From assembly GCF_002844195.1 (NCBI RefSeq), contig NZ_PEND01000003.1, positions 62,001 through 126,000 on the forward strand: 64,000 bases of DNA. The letters run 5' to 3'. Under the pieces are notes generated by a model. The model searched no databases. It saw nothing but the letters and a program-made list of their open reading frames with translations, and was not told the DNA's origin. Shown in pieces: positions 19,112-27,908 of this stretch (its first letter is position 1; every line of letters begins with the position of its first letter). The position numbers were made by a program, and so were the translations under genes. Origin of the DNA: Halegenticoccus soli. GTDB taxonomy: Archaea; Halobacteriota; Halobacteria; Halobacteriales; Haloferacaceae.

Positions 19112-19306
19112 TTACCTCGGATTCAGTCCCCGCCAATCGACGTACAGCAGTGCACTCACGATGGCTAAAGTAACGGCGATGATTCCGAGGCTCAGTACCG
19201 CAACGACGTACGCTCCGGATCCGGGTTCGATGACGGTGAATGAAATAGCGAGCAACGCCAGCAGAACCATGTTCACGCCGAAGATTATGCGGAAGAACTC
19301 GCGCAT
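19112..19306 (-). CDS. Small two-helix membrane protein, unknown
   Basis: A 64-residue protein with two hydrophobic helices (IIFGVNMVLLALLAISFTVI and VVAVLSLGIIAVTLAIVSAL) and a short basic C-terminus. Such two-helix proteins are frequent in haloarchaea, with no assigned function. It lies alone between the transporter operon and the glycosidase-like gene, on the opposite strand. The regular hydrophobic pattern on both sides of a loop makes it more likely real than a chance frame. Confidence 0.55.
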   Translation of the reverse strand: MREFFRIIFGVNMVLLALLAISFTVIEPGSGAYVVAVLSLGIIAVTLAIVSALLYVDWRGLNPR

Positions 19307-19469
19307 ACGTGGTCTCTCATCGTCGACGGTAATGAGGGTACCGCTGACGAGCGATCGAGGCTTGGCGGCGGTAAGTCGACACGAATCGACGACTTGATCG
19401 ACGTCGCCGAAACCGACACGGGGACGATCGTCCGGTAGTTATTTGCAGCAGCTAGCCCACGTCCGAGGT

Positions 19470-20468
19470 ATGGAGCAGGGCGCGAGCTACTTCGGTGTTC
19501 GGGACCCCCGTCACGTTGAGGAGGACCTGGATCGACTCGTCGATGAGGGACTGAACGCGATACTGCACACGTACAGTGAACGCGACCAAACGTTCTACGA
19601 GGAGACGATGGCCGATATCGTCGCCGCGAGCAACGATCGGGGATTCACGACGTATGTCAACCCGTGGGGGGTCGGGAAGGTATTCGGCGGCGAGGCGTTC
19701 TCACAGTTCCTCGGAAAGTACCCGAATGACCGACAACAACTCGTTACGGGGAGCCGTGAACACGCCGCCTGTTTCAATAGTCCGGCGTTCAGGGAGTTCG
19801 TCCGTGAGTGGACGCGCTCGGCCGTCGGCCTCGACCCCGACGTCGTGTTCTGGGACGAACCGCACTGGATTCTCCCGGAGTGGTTCGACGACGACGAGCC
19901 CGACGATGCGTGGGTTTGTCGCTGTGAACACTGCCAGCGACGGTATCGCGAGAAATACGACGCGCCGATGCCAGTGACCGAGGACGCCACCGTCCGTCGA
20001 TTCCGAGAAGACACGCTTTTGGATTTCCTCGACGAGATGATGGCTATCGTCCACGAAGGGGGAGCGGAGAATGCGGTCTGTCTCGTGCCGGAGTCGGACG
20101 CCGACCACGGCATCGCCGACTGGGCGCGGCTCGCATCGAGCGACTACATCGATCTCATCTCGACGGACCCGTACTGGGGGCTGTTCGCCGGTGACGACGT
20201 GGAGGCGTTCGTCCGCGACGCGATCGACCGAGTAACTGACCTCGCGTCGACGTACGATCTCCGGAGTCAGATCTGGGTGCAAGGATTCGGTCTGCCCGAC
20301 GAGACCGCGACGTACGATCACGTCCGAACTACAACCCGCTCTGCGGCCGAAGGCGGCGTCGACAGCGTCTTCATGTGGGGGTACGACGGCTGCCGCTCGA
20401 TCTCCTCGATCGCCTCGGAAAACCCCGATCGGGTGTGGGAGTCATACCTCGACGCACTTTCCGGGTAG
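19470..20468 (+). CDS. Putative glycosidase-like TIM-barrel protein
   Basis: A 332-residue protein resembling the hypothetical glycosyl-hydrolase barrels found in polysaccharide loci. Family-like landmarks are VDEGLNAILHTYSE at the start of the barrel, DVVFWDEPHW (likely catalytic acid on a strand end, residues about 126-135), the Cys pair in WVCRCEHCQRRY, and SVFMWGYDGC near the end. I cannot name the activity. The ATG at 19470 is preferred because the alternative upstream TTG adds a poor N-terminus. It follows the oligopeptide-type transporter and may process the imported substrate. A second protein of similar type is at 30218. Confidence 0.72.
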   Translation: MEQGASYFGVRDPRHVEEDLDRLVDEGLNAILHTYSERDQTFYEETMADIVAASNDRGFTTYVNPWGVGKVFGGEAFSQFLGKYPNDRQQLVTGSREHAACFNSPAFREFVREWTRSAVGLDPDVVFWDEPHWILPEWFDDDEPDDAWVCRCEHCQRRYREKYDAPMPVTEDATVRRFREDTLLDFLDEMMAIVHEGGAENAVCLVPESDADHGIADWARLASSDYIDLISTDPYWGLFAGDDVEAFVRDAIDRVTDLASTYDLRSQIWVQGFGLPDETATYDHVRTTTRSAAEGGVDSVFMWGYDGCRSISSIASENPDRVWESYLDALSG

Positions 20469-20563
20469 CGCGCCGACGCGCCCGACCGGACCGACAGGAG
20501 GGCGATCGCTGACTCCGATCCGTGAACCCAGATATTTATCACCCTCGATTGCGAATTTCTCGC

Positions 20564-20914
20564 ATGGACGTAGGAGTCCTTACGGCGCCCCTGATCGACC
20601 AGCCGTTCGAAGAAGCCGCCGAGTACCTCGCCGGACTCGGCGTCGATGCGGTCGAACCTGGCGTCGGTGGCCTTCACGGCGGCGAGCATCTCGATCGAGA
20701 GACCCATCTCAACGACGAGGGGGCACAATCGGCGTTCCGCGAGACGCTCGACGAGTACGACCTGTACGTGAGCGCGCTAGCGACGCACAACAACCCGCTG
20801 CACCCGGACGACGAGCAGGCGGCGGAGGCCGACCGCGAGTTGCGCGAGGCGATCGAGGTGCTGCAGCGCTCGGTCTTCGAAACCACCCCCGGGGAGGCGT
20901 ACTGGGCGGAATAG
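20564..20914 (+). pseudogene. Truncated sugar phosphate isomerase/epimerase
   Basis: The first 95 or so residues (from MDVGVLTAPL through ATHNNPLHPDDEQAAEAD) are a good N-terminus of a sugar isomerase/epimerase barrel, a family of about 300 residues. The match then stops and the frame closes after an unrelated tail (ETTPGEAYWAE). Two-thirds of the barrel, including the metal ligands, is missing, so the product cannot be active. The tail could be the end of another gene joined by a deletion. Decayed sequence follows directly. The start ATG at 20564 has a TATA-like ATATTTATC about 35 bases upstream, so it may still be transcribed. Confidence 0.72.
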
Positions 20915-20915
20915 T

Positions 20916-21110
20916 GACATCCACGCACTCACACAGGCGTCGATGAGTCACTTGGTGCCGGAACTAACGGCGTAAACGTCCATTTCGATCCTTTCGAGTC
21001 CCGACCTGGCCATGGAAACGTTCGACAAGCTCGTCCGGCGCGCCAAGGAGAACGGCCCAGCGTCGAAGGAACCGGCCGGGCCGGACCGGAAATCGCACTT
21101 GACGCACTAC
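20916..21110 (+). pseudogene. C-terminal fragment of an Asp/Glu/hydantoin racemase-type gene (copy 1)
   Basis: Reading the plus strand in one frame gives DIHALTQASMSHLVPELTA, an in-frame TAA at 20973-20975, then TSISILSSPDLAMETFDKLV. The ALTQASMSHL and ILSSPDLAM segments match the last strand-helix part of Asp/Glu/hydantoin racemase proteins. There is no start and no N-terminal domain, so this is a relic. About 90 bases of it resemble copy 2 at 22161, in the same orientation. Confidence 0.6.
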
Positions 21111-21252
21111 TCGAAAGTTGACCTCCGGTCTCGCCCTTTTCGGCGGTTGGCCGGAGGCTGTGTCGAAAAGCACCGAGGAGCGAGAACGCTGTGGTGAGAG
21201 GGTTACGCGAATATACGATGCCGTACTGTGCGATGAGACTGTAGAGCTGATG

Positions 21253-22083
21253 CTAGAAAAAGAAGAGCGTCTCCGCCGTTTCGTCGGTCAGCGGGGCACC
21301 GTACTCCGATATTTCGACAGCTTCTGCGTGTTCAACCTGCATCCCAGCCTCCGCGCCGTAGCGGTCCGCTAGTCCCTCACGGAAGCGATCGGCGACGTTC
21401 ATTTCGGTGTTCGCCACGAGGTGGCTCAAGCCGTCATTAGCGAGCCATTCGCGCCGTTCGGCGTCCCCCTCGGGCACTGCCTCGAGCTCACCGAAGGTGT
21501 AGGGAAGCCACTCGTACATCTGCGATTCGTGGCAGTGGAGTGCGTCGATTTTGCGCTCTTCGACGTCAGTTACGTCAAGCACGACGTCAGGCTCGAACGG
21601 CGTAGGCTTCTGGAAATGGTCGGCGACGTACCCGATGACGGGGTTTGCGCTCAGTGATGGGGTGTTGGGGCACACGTTTGGGACGATTAGCATGTACGCC
21701 GCATCTTGGAGCAACTGGGCACAATAGCGGTGATCTGGATGGTAATCGTTCGGACGAGGGCCGAGTACGAGGTCGGGATCGACCTCGCGTATGAACCGGA
21801 TGAATCGCCGACGGTTCGCCAGCGTTGGTTCGAGTGCGCCGTCTCTAATGTTGAACACTTGGTACTCGACGCCAAGGGTCTCTGCGACGGCCTCCGTCTC
21901 CCGCTTCCTTCGAGCGGCAAGTTTCTGCGGGCCCATCTCGTGGTGACCCGCGCTGCCGTCTGTTGCCGAGAGGAAGGTAACGTCATGACCGGCTTCGACG
22001 TATTTCGCAGCAATACCGCCTGCCTTGATAGAGCAGTCATCCGGGTGTGGCCCGATAACTAAGAGACAGAGCGTACCACTCAT
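21253..22083 (-). CDS. PIG-L (LmbE-like) deacetylase
   Basis: Zinc-dependent N-deacetylase of about 276 residues, family of GlcNAc-type deacetylases. The zinc motif is near the N-terminus (VIGPHPDDCSIKAGG, His-Pro-Asp-Asp near residue 12) and the second ligand stretch is PNDYHPDHRYCAQ. Start at MSGTLCLLVIGPHPDD; an ATG 24 bases upstream would add an unconserved tail. The gene looks intact and acidic, but it is embedded between two decayed racemase fragments in direct orientation and near a truncated isomerase. It could deacetylate amino sugars, in keeping with glycan genes nearby. Confidence 0.88.
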   Translation of the reverse strand: MSGTLCLLVIGPHPDDCSIKAGGIAAKYVEAGHDVTFLSATDGSAGHHEMGPQKLAARRKRETEAVAETLGVEYQVFNIRDGALEPTLANRRRFIRFIREVDPDLVLGPRPNDYHPDHRYCAQLLQDAAYMLIVPNVCPNTPSLSANPVIGYVADHFQKPTPFEPDVVLDVTDVEERKIDALHCHESQMYEWLPYTFGELEAVPEGDAERREWLANDGLSHLVANTEMNVADRFREGLADRYGAEAGMQVEHAEAVEISEYGAPLTDETAETLFFF

Positions 22084-22160
22084 GGGAACCAACTCGCATC
22101 GTTCCACTGAAATATTTGGGGTATCGGTCGCCTTTGCGGTGGTTCACAGATCGCCGTTGA

Positions 22161-22325
22161 GCGCAGAGAGAAGAGGAAAGACTCGAACGAGCCGCAGAGC
22201 AACACGACCGGTTGGTGACCCGACGGTTACTCGAACTGGCTCGGTCCGTCGATGCTCTCCTGCTCGCACAGGCATCAATGAGCCGCTTAGCGCCCGAACC
22301 GACGGGTCAAACGTCGACCCCCATC
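22161..22325 (+). pseudogene. C-terminal fragment of an Asp/Glu/hydantoin racemase-type gene (copy 2)
   Basis: The frame from 22161 reads an amphipathic helix (EERLERAAEQHDRLVTRRLL), then ELARSVDALLLAQASMSRLA and PEPTGQTSTPIL, which is the C-terminal part of an Asp/Glu/hydantoin racemase. After TPIL the match dissolves into AVWNWPWW. No N-terminus exists upstream because a stop lies at 22158. It resembles copy 1 (20916) across the QASMS region and flanks the PIG-L gene on the other side. Confidence 0.65.
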
Positions 22326-23023
22326 CTCGCCGTCTGGAACTGGCCGTGGTGGGTTGCCGACAAAGTAAACTCGGCAGTGTACTTCGATCAAATATATTTG
22401 GATAACACGTCAAGGCATGGACTTGATATCCAGATTAATATATAATACTATTGGGTAAATGAATCGTTTTAAGCCCGTCTTAGCCGATCTAGAACGATTC
22501 TGACGTGCTCTTGATCTCAAGCTATTTCGAGAATCGCATTATACTATTATTACTGGAAGTTGCGTAGCGCAAAGGTCCAAAACCCCAAAGAACTGAGTTA
22601 ATTAGCACGTTAGGGTATGGAACCAAATTTTCGGATCGGTACCGGCAGTTCCATCCAACAGATGATGAATCCAATAATTTTTATTGCAATGTGCCAGAGT
22701 TCGCCGTTGATCGTCGCGTTACTCACCGAGGAAGAGGGTCACTGGCACGGACAGCTAATCACGCAACGGAGAGAAATCGTATGTAGTTCAGCGGTAAACG
22801 AACCATCGTAAATCGAACGCGACAACCGTTGGCCAGTACGTGCACCGCCCAGAGATCGAGTCGAAACAGGTGTTGCTGCACCCGCTTCCGGAGACTCTTC
22901 TGGGCAGACCACGGGAGTGAGCGACGAGCTAGAGGGGACAGGAATGCGCCCGGTCGTCAGCGAACGAGTGCCCGAAACGATTCCACGAGGGGTTTTTCGA
23001 CTCCGAGCGAGTACCACCGACGT
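22326..23023. other. AT-rich intergenic stretch
   Basis: About 700 bases, distinctly richer in A and T than the flanks between 22370 and 22700, with runs such as AATTTTTATTGCAATG. No frame resembles a known protein. It may be a remnant of the same decay that produced the racemase fragments, or the junction of an inserted segment. The promoter of the PPOX-type gene should lie at its right end, but I could not pick a convincing TATA box. Confidence 0.5.
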
Positions 23024-23473
23024 ATGACATTTAACGAGGCGGAACGGCGATTCTTAGAAGCGATGCGTGTCGCCCGGCTCGGTACGGTCGATCCGAACGG
23101 CCGGCCGCACGTCGTTCCGATCTGTTACGCGCTCGTCGACGAGCAACTCGCGTTCGCGCTCGACGAGAAGCCGAAGCGAGTCGCGCCCAAAGACCTCCAG
23201 CGGGTGCGTAACATCGTCGCACGGCCGGCCGTCGCCGTCGTCGTCGATCGATACAGTGAGGAGTGGAGCGAACTCGGGTGGGTGCAGATCGGAGGAACCG
23301 CGACCCTCGTCGAACCGGACGACGAAGATCACCGCGGGCTCCTTCGGGCGCTGCGAGCGAAATACGAACAGTACGCGGAACACGCGCTCGAAGAGCGGCC
23401 GCTCGTCCGGATCGATCCGAGGCACGTTCGATCGTGGGGGAACTTGAAGACGTCTGAGTCGGCAGACGAATAA
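23024..23473 (+). CDS. PPOX-class F420-dependent oxidoreductase (pyridoxamine 5'-phosphate oxidase-like)
   Basis: A 149-residue split-barrel flavin/deazaflavin reductase. The family opening is clear (FLEAMRVARLGTVDPNGRPH, then VVPICYALVD), followed by LAFALDEKPKR, NIVARPAVAVVVDRY and GWVQIGGTATLV; these match the TIGR03668-type F420-dependent group. The start at 23024 (MTFNEAERRFL) is supported by homology; an earlier frame extension is unconserved. It stands alone on the plus strand, so its substrate is open. With the LLM enzymes in this window it points to active F420 redox metabolism. Confidence 0.85.
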   Translation: MTFNEAERRFLEAMRVARLGTVDPNGRPHVVPICYALVDEQLAFALDEKPKRVAPKDLQRVRNIVARPAVAVVVDRYSEEWSELGWVQIGGTATLVEPDDEDHRGLLRALRAKYEQYAEHALEERPLVRIDPRHVRSWGNLKTSESADE

Positions 23474-23607
23474 CCCGCCGCGCACTCGGTTTTCTGCGGC
23501 TGGGAGTCGATACGGACGAGGCGACAGACGGACTGAAATCACGGACGCGTGACCGCCGACGGCCGATTTGCCGACTCGCTTCGCCTCCGTCGCGTGATAC
23601 CCCCGGA

Positions 23608-24615
23608 TCACTCCTCGGAGACCAAGACGGAGATAGGCTGCCCCTTCTCGATAGCCGTGCGAATCGCCTGAGTCACCGCCTGGGCGCGATATCCGTCCTC
23701 GATCGTCGCCAGCATCTCCGTCTCTCCCTGGATCGCCTTCGCGAACCAGTCGATCTGTCGCCGAACGGCCCCGTCCATGCGCCCGTGCAGAATCGGCCAG
23801 TGACGGGTGTCCGGTCTGTCGTATCGGTCGCCGTGGACGGTCACGGCGTCGCTCGGCGTCTCGACGCGCGCCGTTCCGTCGGTGCCGACGAGCTCGAACG
23901 AGGCTTCGATCCCGCCCGGCGTGTCGGGAGGCAGCGTCCCGTACCCCTCTATGCCGGCGATCGTTCCGTCGCTGAACTCGAGCAGCGCCTGGGTCGCGTC
24001 CGGGACGCCGACGTCGGCCAGCTCTCCCCTGCGTTGGACGCCCATAACGCGGCTGACGGCCGCGTCCGCGCCGACGGACCAGCGTACCGCGTCGACGTCG
24101 TGGATGTTCATGTAAAACAGCGGGTGACCCCGCTCTCCGATACGCCGCGACTCCTCGATCGTGATGCCTCGTTTGGCTCGGAGACTGACCAGGTCACCCA
24201 GTTCGCCCGTCACCGCCGCCCTGCGAGCGGCGGCGTACGCGGGGTCGTAGCGCAGCACGAAACTGACGCCGACCGTCGCGTCGGTCTCCGTCGTCAGCTC
24301 GGCGAGCGACTTCGCATCGGCTACCGTCGTCGCTACCGGTTTTTCGAGCAGCAGCGGGATATCCCGTTCGATACTCGCCCGTGCCTGCTCTGCGTGCGCC
24401 GACTCCGGCGTCGCGACGATCACCGCGTCGACCCCGTCGAGCGCCGTCTCGTAGTCGGTGAGCGCGCGCGCTGCGCCGTATCGGTCCGCGACGTCGGACG
24501 CCCGCTCCTCGTCGATGTCGACGACCGCTTCCAACGCGAGCGACGGGTGGTCGCTCACCGCGTGGGCGTGGTTCTCGCCCATGAACCCCGTCCCGATGAC
24601 GCCGACGCGGATCAT
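23608..24615 (-). CDS. Gfo/Idh/MocA family oxidoreductase
   Basis: Third sugar-type dehydrogenase, 335 residues, with VGVIGTGFMGENHAHAV at the N-terminus, the EKP motif as LLLEKPVATTV, and a GHPLFYMNIHDVDAVRW active-site segment in which His is present but the usual Gly-Gly pair is varied. Its start overlaps the end of the aminotransferase gene by four bases, so the two are translated together. The coupling suggests that a keto sugar produced here is aminated, or an amino sugar or amino acid is deaminated and reduced. Confidence 0.9.
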   Translation of the reverse strand: MIRVGVIGTGFMGENHAHAVSDHPSLALEAVVDIDEERASDVADRYGAARALTDYETALDGVDAVIVATPESAHAEQARASIERDIPLLLEKPVATTVADAKSLAELTTETDATVGVSFVLRYDPAYAAARRAAVTGELGDLVSLRAKRGITIEESRRIGERGHPLFYMNIHDVDAVRWSVGADAAVSRVMGVQRRGELADVGVPDATQALLEFSDGTIAGIEGYGTLPPDTPGGIEASFELVGTDGTARVETPSDAVTVHGDRYDRPDTRHWPILHGRMDGAVRRQIDWFAKAIQGETEMLATIEDGYRAQAVTQAIRTAIEKGQPISVLVSEE

Positions 24616-25817
24616 CCCGACTCCCCCTCGTTTTCGACGAGCGCTTCGATGCGGTCGAGGCCGGTTTCGAGCCGTTCGAGGCTGTTCGCAAAACTCAGTC
24701 GGAGGTAGCCTTGCCCGGCGGCACCGAACCCCTCGCCGGGTGCCGTGACGACGCCGTGATCGTAGAGGAGCCGCTTTGCAATGTCGAAGCTCGATCCGTC
24801 CAGCCCCGAAACGTCGACGAACGCGTAAAACGCCCCCTGCGGTTCGGGGCAGGAGAGACCCGGAACCTCGGCGATCCGCTCGACGAGGTAGTCGCGCCGC
24901 CGTCGGAACGCTTCACGCATCTCCGCGACGGGTTCCTGCGGTCCGGTCAGCGCGGCCAGCGCGGCGTATTGCGAGACGCTCGCGGCGCACGCGGTCGTGC
25001 TCTCGTGTATCGTCGTGACCGCGGTCGCGACCTCCTCGGGGGCGATCAACCAGCCGACTCGCCACCCCGTCATCGCGTACGCTTTCGAGCACGAGTCGAC
25101 TGTGATCACGTGGTCCGGATACTCGGTGGTCGCGGCGAGACTCGACCGGGGCCCCTCGTACGTCAACCGCCGGTACACCTCGTCGGCGATGACGTACGCG
25201 TCGTGGGCCGCCGCCGCCGCCACGACCGCCTCGACCGCGTCTCGGTCGTACACCCGGCCGGTGGGGTTCGACGGCGTCGTGAGCACGACGGCGGCGGTTT
25301 CGTTCGTGATCGCGTCCGCGACGCGGTCGGGATCGAGGTCGAACTCCCTGTCGTCCGGAAGCGGCGTCTGGACCGGCTTCCCTCCCGCGAGTTTCACCTG
25401 CATCTCGTAGTTGGGCCACGACGGCGACGGGACGACGACCTCGTCGCCCGGATCCACGACGGTTAACGCCGCCAGGTGAAGCGCTTCCATCGCGCCGACG
25501 GTGACGACGACCTCCGTCTCCGGGTCGACGGTACCTCCGTCGCGTCGCGCGGACATCTCCGCGATGGCCTGCCGAAGGGCAGACAGCCCTGCGTTCGACG
25601 TGTAGTGCGTGTTCCCCTCTCGGGCCGCCTTGTACGCGGCCTTCGTGACGTGTTCGGGGGTGTCGAAGTCCGGTTCGCCGATCTCGAGGTGAACGAGGTC
25701 GGGGTCGTCCGATCGCCGGGCGAGGTCGAACATCACGCGGATCTTCGACCGCTCGACGCCTCCGATCCTGTCAGCGAGGTTGGTCGCTGGAAGGTCTACC
25801 GACGAGTCTGGGGGCAT
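24612..25817 (-). CDS. Pyridoxal-phosphate aminotransferase, class I/II
   Basis: Fold-type I aminotransferase of 401 residues. The PLP lysine is Lys245 in DSCSKAYAMTGWRVGW; other landmarks are NPTGRVYDRDAV, VIADEVYRRLTY and a C-terminal GEGFGAAGQGYLRLSF with the substrate-binding Arg. It begins at MPPDSSVDLP after a short leader and is first of a two-gene unit with Gfo/Idh. General family features do not give the amino donor or acceptor. Aspartate/aromatic aminotransferase-like enzymes are common in this subgroup. Confidence 0.92.
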   Translation of the reverse strand: MPPDSSVDLPATNLADRIGGVERSKIRVMFDLARRSDDPDLVHLEIGEPDFDTPEHVTKAAYKAAREGNTHYTSNAGLSALRQAIAEMSARRDGGTVDPETEVVVTVGAMEALHLAALTVVDPGDEVVVPSPSWPNYEMQVKLAGGKPVQTPLPDDREFDLDPDRVADAITNETAAVVLTTPSNPTGRVYDRDAVEAVVAAAAAHDAYVIADEVYRRLTYEGPRSSLAATTEYPDHVITVDSCSKAYAMTGWRVGWLIAPEEVATAVTTIHESTTACAASVSQYAALAALTGPQEPVAEMREAFRRRRDYLVERIAEVPGLSCPEPQGAFYAFVDVSGLDGSSFDIAKRLLYDHGVVTAPGEGFGAAGQGYLRLSFANSLERLETGLDRIEALVENEGESG

Positions 25818-25927
25818 TATGGAACTATCTCTGGGCCGAGCGCCATATAATTTCGTTTTGACCGGGTCCCGTCGGCACGACGCGCCGACCCCACAAAGCT
25901 ACGGTCGAGGCCGTACTGGGTACGGAC

Positions 25928-26650
25928 ATGCGACTCGGGTCGTCACTCGCCCTCGTCGGATCCGGCGAGGCTCGACTCAGTGACCGGTACGACTGCAACG
26001 TGTACGCGATCGAGGCGCCCGACGGTGCGGTGCTCGTCGACACCGGCGGCGGCCGGGCGCCGCAGCGGCTCCTCGAACACGCGCGGGAAACGATCGGCGC
26101 GCCCGTCGGTGCGCTCCTCACCCACGCCCACGCGGACCACTCCCAGGGCGGTCCGGCGTTCCAGCGCGAGGGCGTTCCGGTGATCGCGTCGGAAGCGAGC
26201 GCCACTCTGCTCCGAACGGGGACCGAGGAGGAACTCGGCATCGTCGCCGCGAAGCGGGACGGCGTGTACCCGGCGGAGTACGAGTTCGCGAACTACGAGC
26301 CGGACCGAACCGTCGTGCCCGGGACGGCGGTCACGGTCGGAGGCCGCGAGTTCGAGGTCGTGTCGCTGCGCGGCCACGCCTCCGACCACGTGTGCTATCT
26401 GACGGAGACCGACGACGGGCGGGTCTGCTTCGTCGGCGACGCCGTGTACCCCGACGGGTCGATCAGTCTGCTCAACGTCCCCGGGTCGTCTCTCGCGGCG
26501 TACCGATCGGACATCGACAACCTGCGCGGACGCGGCATCGACGCGCTGCTTCCGGGGCACGGGCTGCCGCGCCTCGAAGGGGGACAAGAGTGCGTCGAAC
26601 TGGCCGCCGAGGCGCTCGAAGGGATGTACGTCCCTCCGTCTCGAACGTGA
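25928..26650 (+). CDS. Metallo-beta-lactamase-fold hydrolase
   Basis: MBL-fold metallo-hydrolase of 240 residues. The metal motif is LLTHAHADHSQGG (H-x-H-x-D-H); further ligands lie in SLRGHASDHVCYL, VCFVGDAVYPDG and LLPGHGLPRLEG. Substrates of such stand-alone proteins include lactones and thioesters; nothing here decides. It is transcribed divergently from the aminotransferase with a 110-base gap. Confidence 0.88.
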   Translation: MRLGSSLALVGSGEARLSDRYDCNVYAIEAPDGAVLVDTGGGRAPQRLLEHARETIGAPVGALLTHAHADHSQGGPAFQREGVPVIASEASATLLRTGTEEELGIVAAKRDGVYPAEYEFANYEPDRTVVPGTAVTVGGREFEVVSLRGHASDHVCYLTETDDGRVCFVGDAVYPDGSISLLNVPGSSLAAYRSDIDNLRGRGIDALLPGHGLPRLEGGQECVELAAEALEGMYVPPSRT

Positions 26651-26744
26651 GCCGACGTCCCGGCGAGATCAGTTGGAGAACGTCTCGATCCGGACGTAGA
26701 CCCAGCCGTGGTGCGATCCGGAACCGACGCGGCGGGAGGTCACG

Positions 26745-27908
26745 TCAGTCGAAGAGCAGCGTCAGCAGCCGTTCGTAGGCTCTCGCACAGTCGACGACGT
26801 CGGCTGTCCGAACCGACTCGTCGACCGTGTGGGCGTCGCGTTCGATGCTCCCTGGACCGAAGAGCACGGTCGGTACGCCCGCGTCGTGGATCAAGAACCG
26901 CGCGTCCGTCGCGGCGTTGAAACCGACCGGCGCGCTGTCGACGCCGACGTCCGCCGCCGCGGTCACCGTCGCCTCGACGAGGTCGTGATCGGGCGCGAGT
27001 TCCGCCGCTCTGGCGAACACGATGCGTTCGACCTCACACGCGATCGGTTGGCCGTCGAGTTCGACGGTGTCGAGTGCGTCGTGCAGGCGCTCGTCGAACG
27101 GCTCGGCCGTCTCGCCGGCGCCGGGAAGGAACCGCCAGTCGAAGGTGACGGTCGCGCGGTCGGGAACGACGTTCGGCGCGGATCCGCCGCTGATCTCGGT
27201 CACGGTTCCCGTCTCCGGATCGAGGAGTCGGTGGCTCGTCTCCTCGCGGAGGCGACCGTCGAACTCCTCCAGGCGCGTCAGCACCCGGCTCATCCCCTCG
27301 ATGGCGTTGCGCCCCGCGTCCGGTCGCCCGGAGTGGGCGCTCCGACCGCGGACGGTGATCCGATAGCGCGCGACGCCTTTCTGTGCGACGCAGACCTGCA
27401 GGTCGGTGGGCTCGCCGATGACGGCGTAGTCCGCGTCGACACCGCGCGCGACCAGCGCTCGCGTCCCCCGGCCGCCCCACTCTTCGTCTACGACGAAGCC
27501 GAGCACGACTTCCCCGGGCGCGTCGGCCGAGGCGAGATAGGACTCCGCGGCGAGGATCTTGGCCGCGAGCGCCCCTTTCATGTCGGCTATGCCTCGACCG
27601 ACGACGCGATCGCCCTCGCGGCGGAGTCGGTACGGATCGCCGCTCCACTCATCGGGGTCGGCCGGGACGACGTCCGTGTGCCCGGTGAGAAGCACAGTGC
27701 CGCGAGCCGAGTCCCCCGCCCGCGCGACGACGTTGGGACGCCCGTCCACGGCGTCGTACGTTTCGACGGCGAAGGGGACCGGAGAGGCTTCGAGTCGCTC
27801 GGCGAGGAAGTCGGCGACGGCCGCTTCCTCCCCCGGGGGGTTCTCGCTTCGGCGTCCGACGAGGTCGCCGGTCAGCTTCACCAACGACTCTTCGTCGATG
27901 CGCGTCAT
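26745..27908 (-). CDS. M20 family metallohydrolase (ArgE/DapE type)
   Basis: Zinc amidohydrolase of 387 residues acting on N-acylated amino acids or small peptides. Metal and catalytic segments are LLTGHTDVVPADPDEW (His, Asp), FVVDEEWGGRG (catalytic Glu-Glu), VIGEPTDLQV and FGPGSIERDAHTVDESV (His). A dimerisation insertion lies in the middle. Its ATG overlaps the stop of the enolase-superfamily gene by four bases. The combination of an epimerase or cycloisomerase-like enzyme followed by an M20 deacylase resembles N-acyl amino acid stereo-inversion systems. Confidence 0.9.
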   Translation of the reverse strand: MTRIDEESLVKLTGDLVGRRSENPPGEEAAVADFLAERLEASPVPFAVETYDAVDGRPNVVARAGDSARGTVLLTGHTDVVPADPDEWSGDPYRLRREGDRVVGRGIADMKGALAAKILAAESYLASADAPGEVVLGFVVDEEWGGRGTRALVARGVDADYAVIGEPTDLQVCVAQKGVARYRITVRGRSAHSGRPDAGRNAIEGMSRVLTRLEEFDGRLREETSHRLLDPETGTVTEISGGSAPNVVPDRATVTFDWRFLPGAGETAEPFDERLHDALDTVELDGQPIACEVERIVFARAAELAPDHDLVEATVTAAADVGVDSAPVGFNAATDARFLIHDAGVPTVLFGPGSIERDAHTVDESVRTADVVDCARAYERLLTLLFD

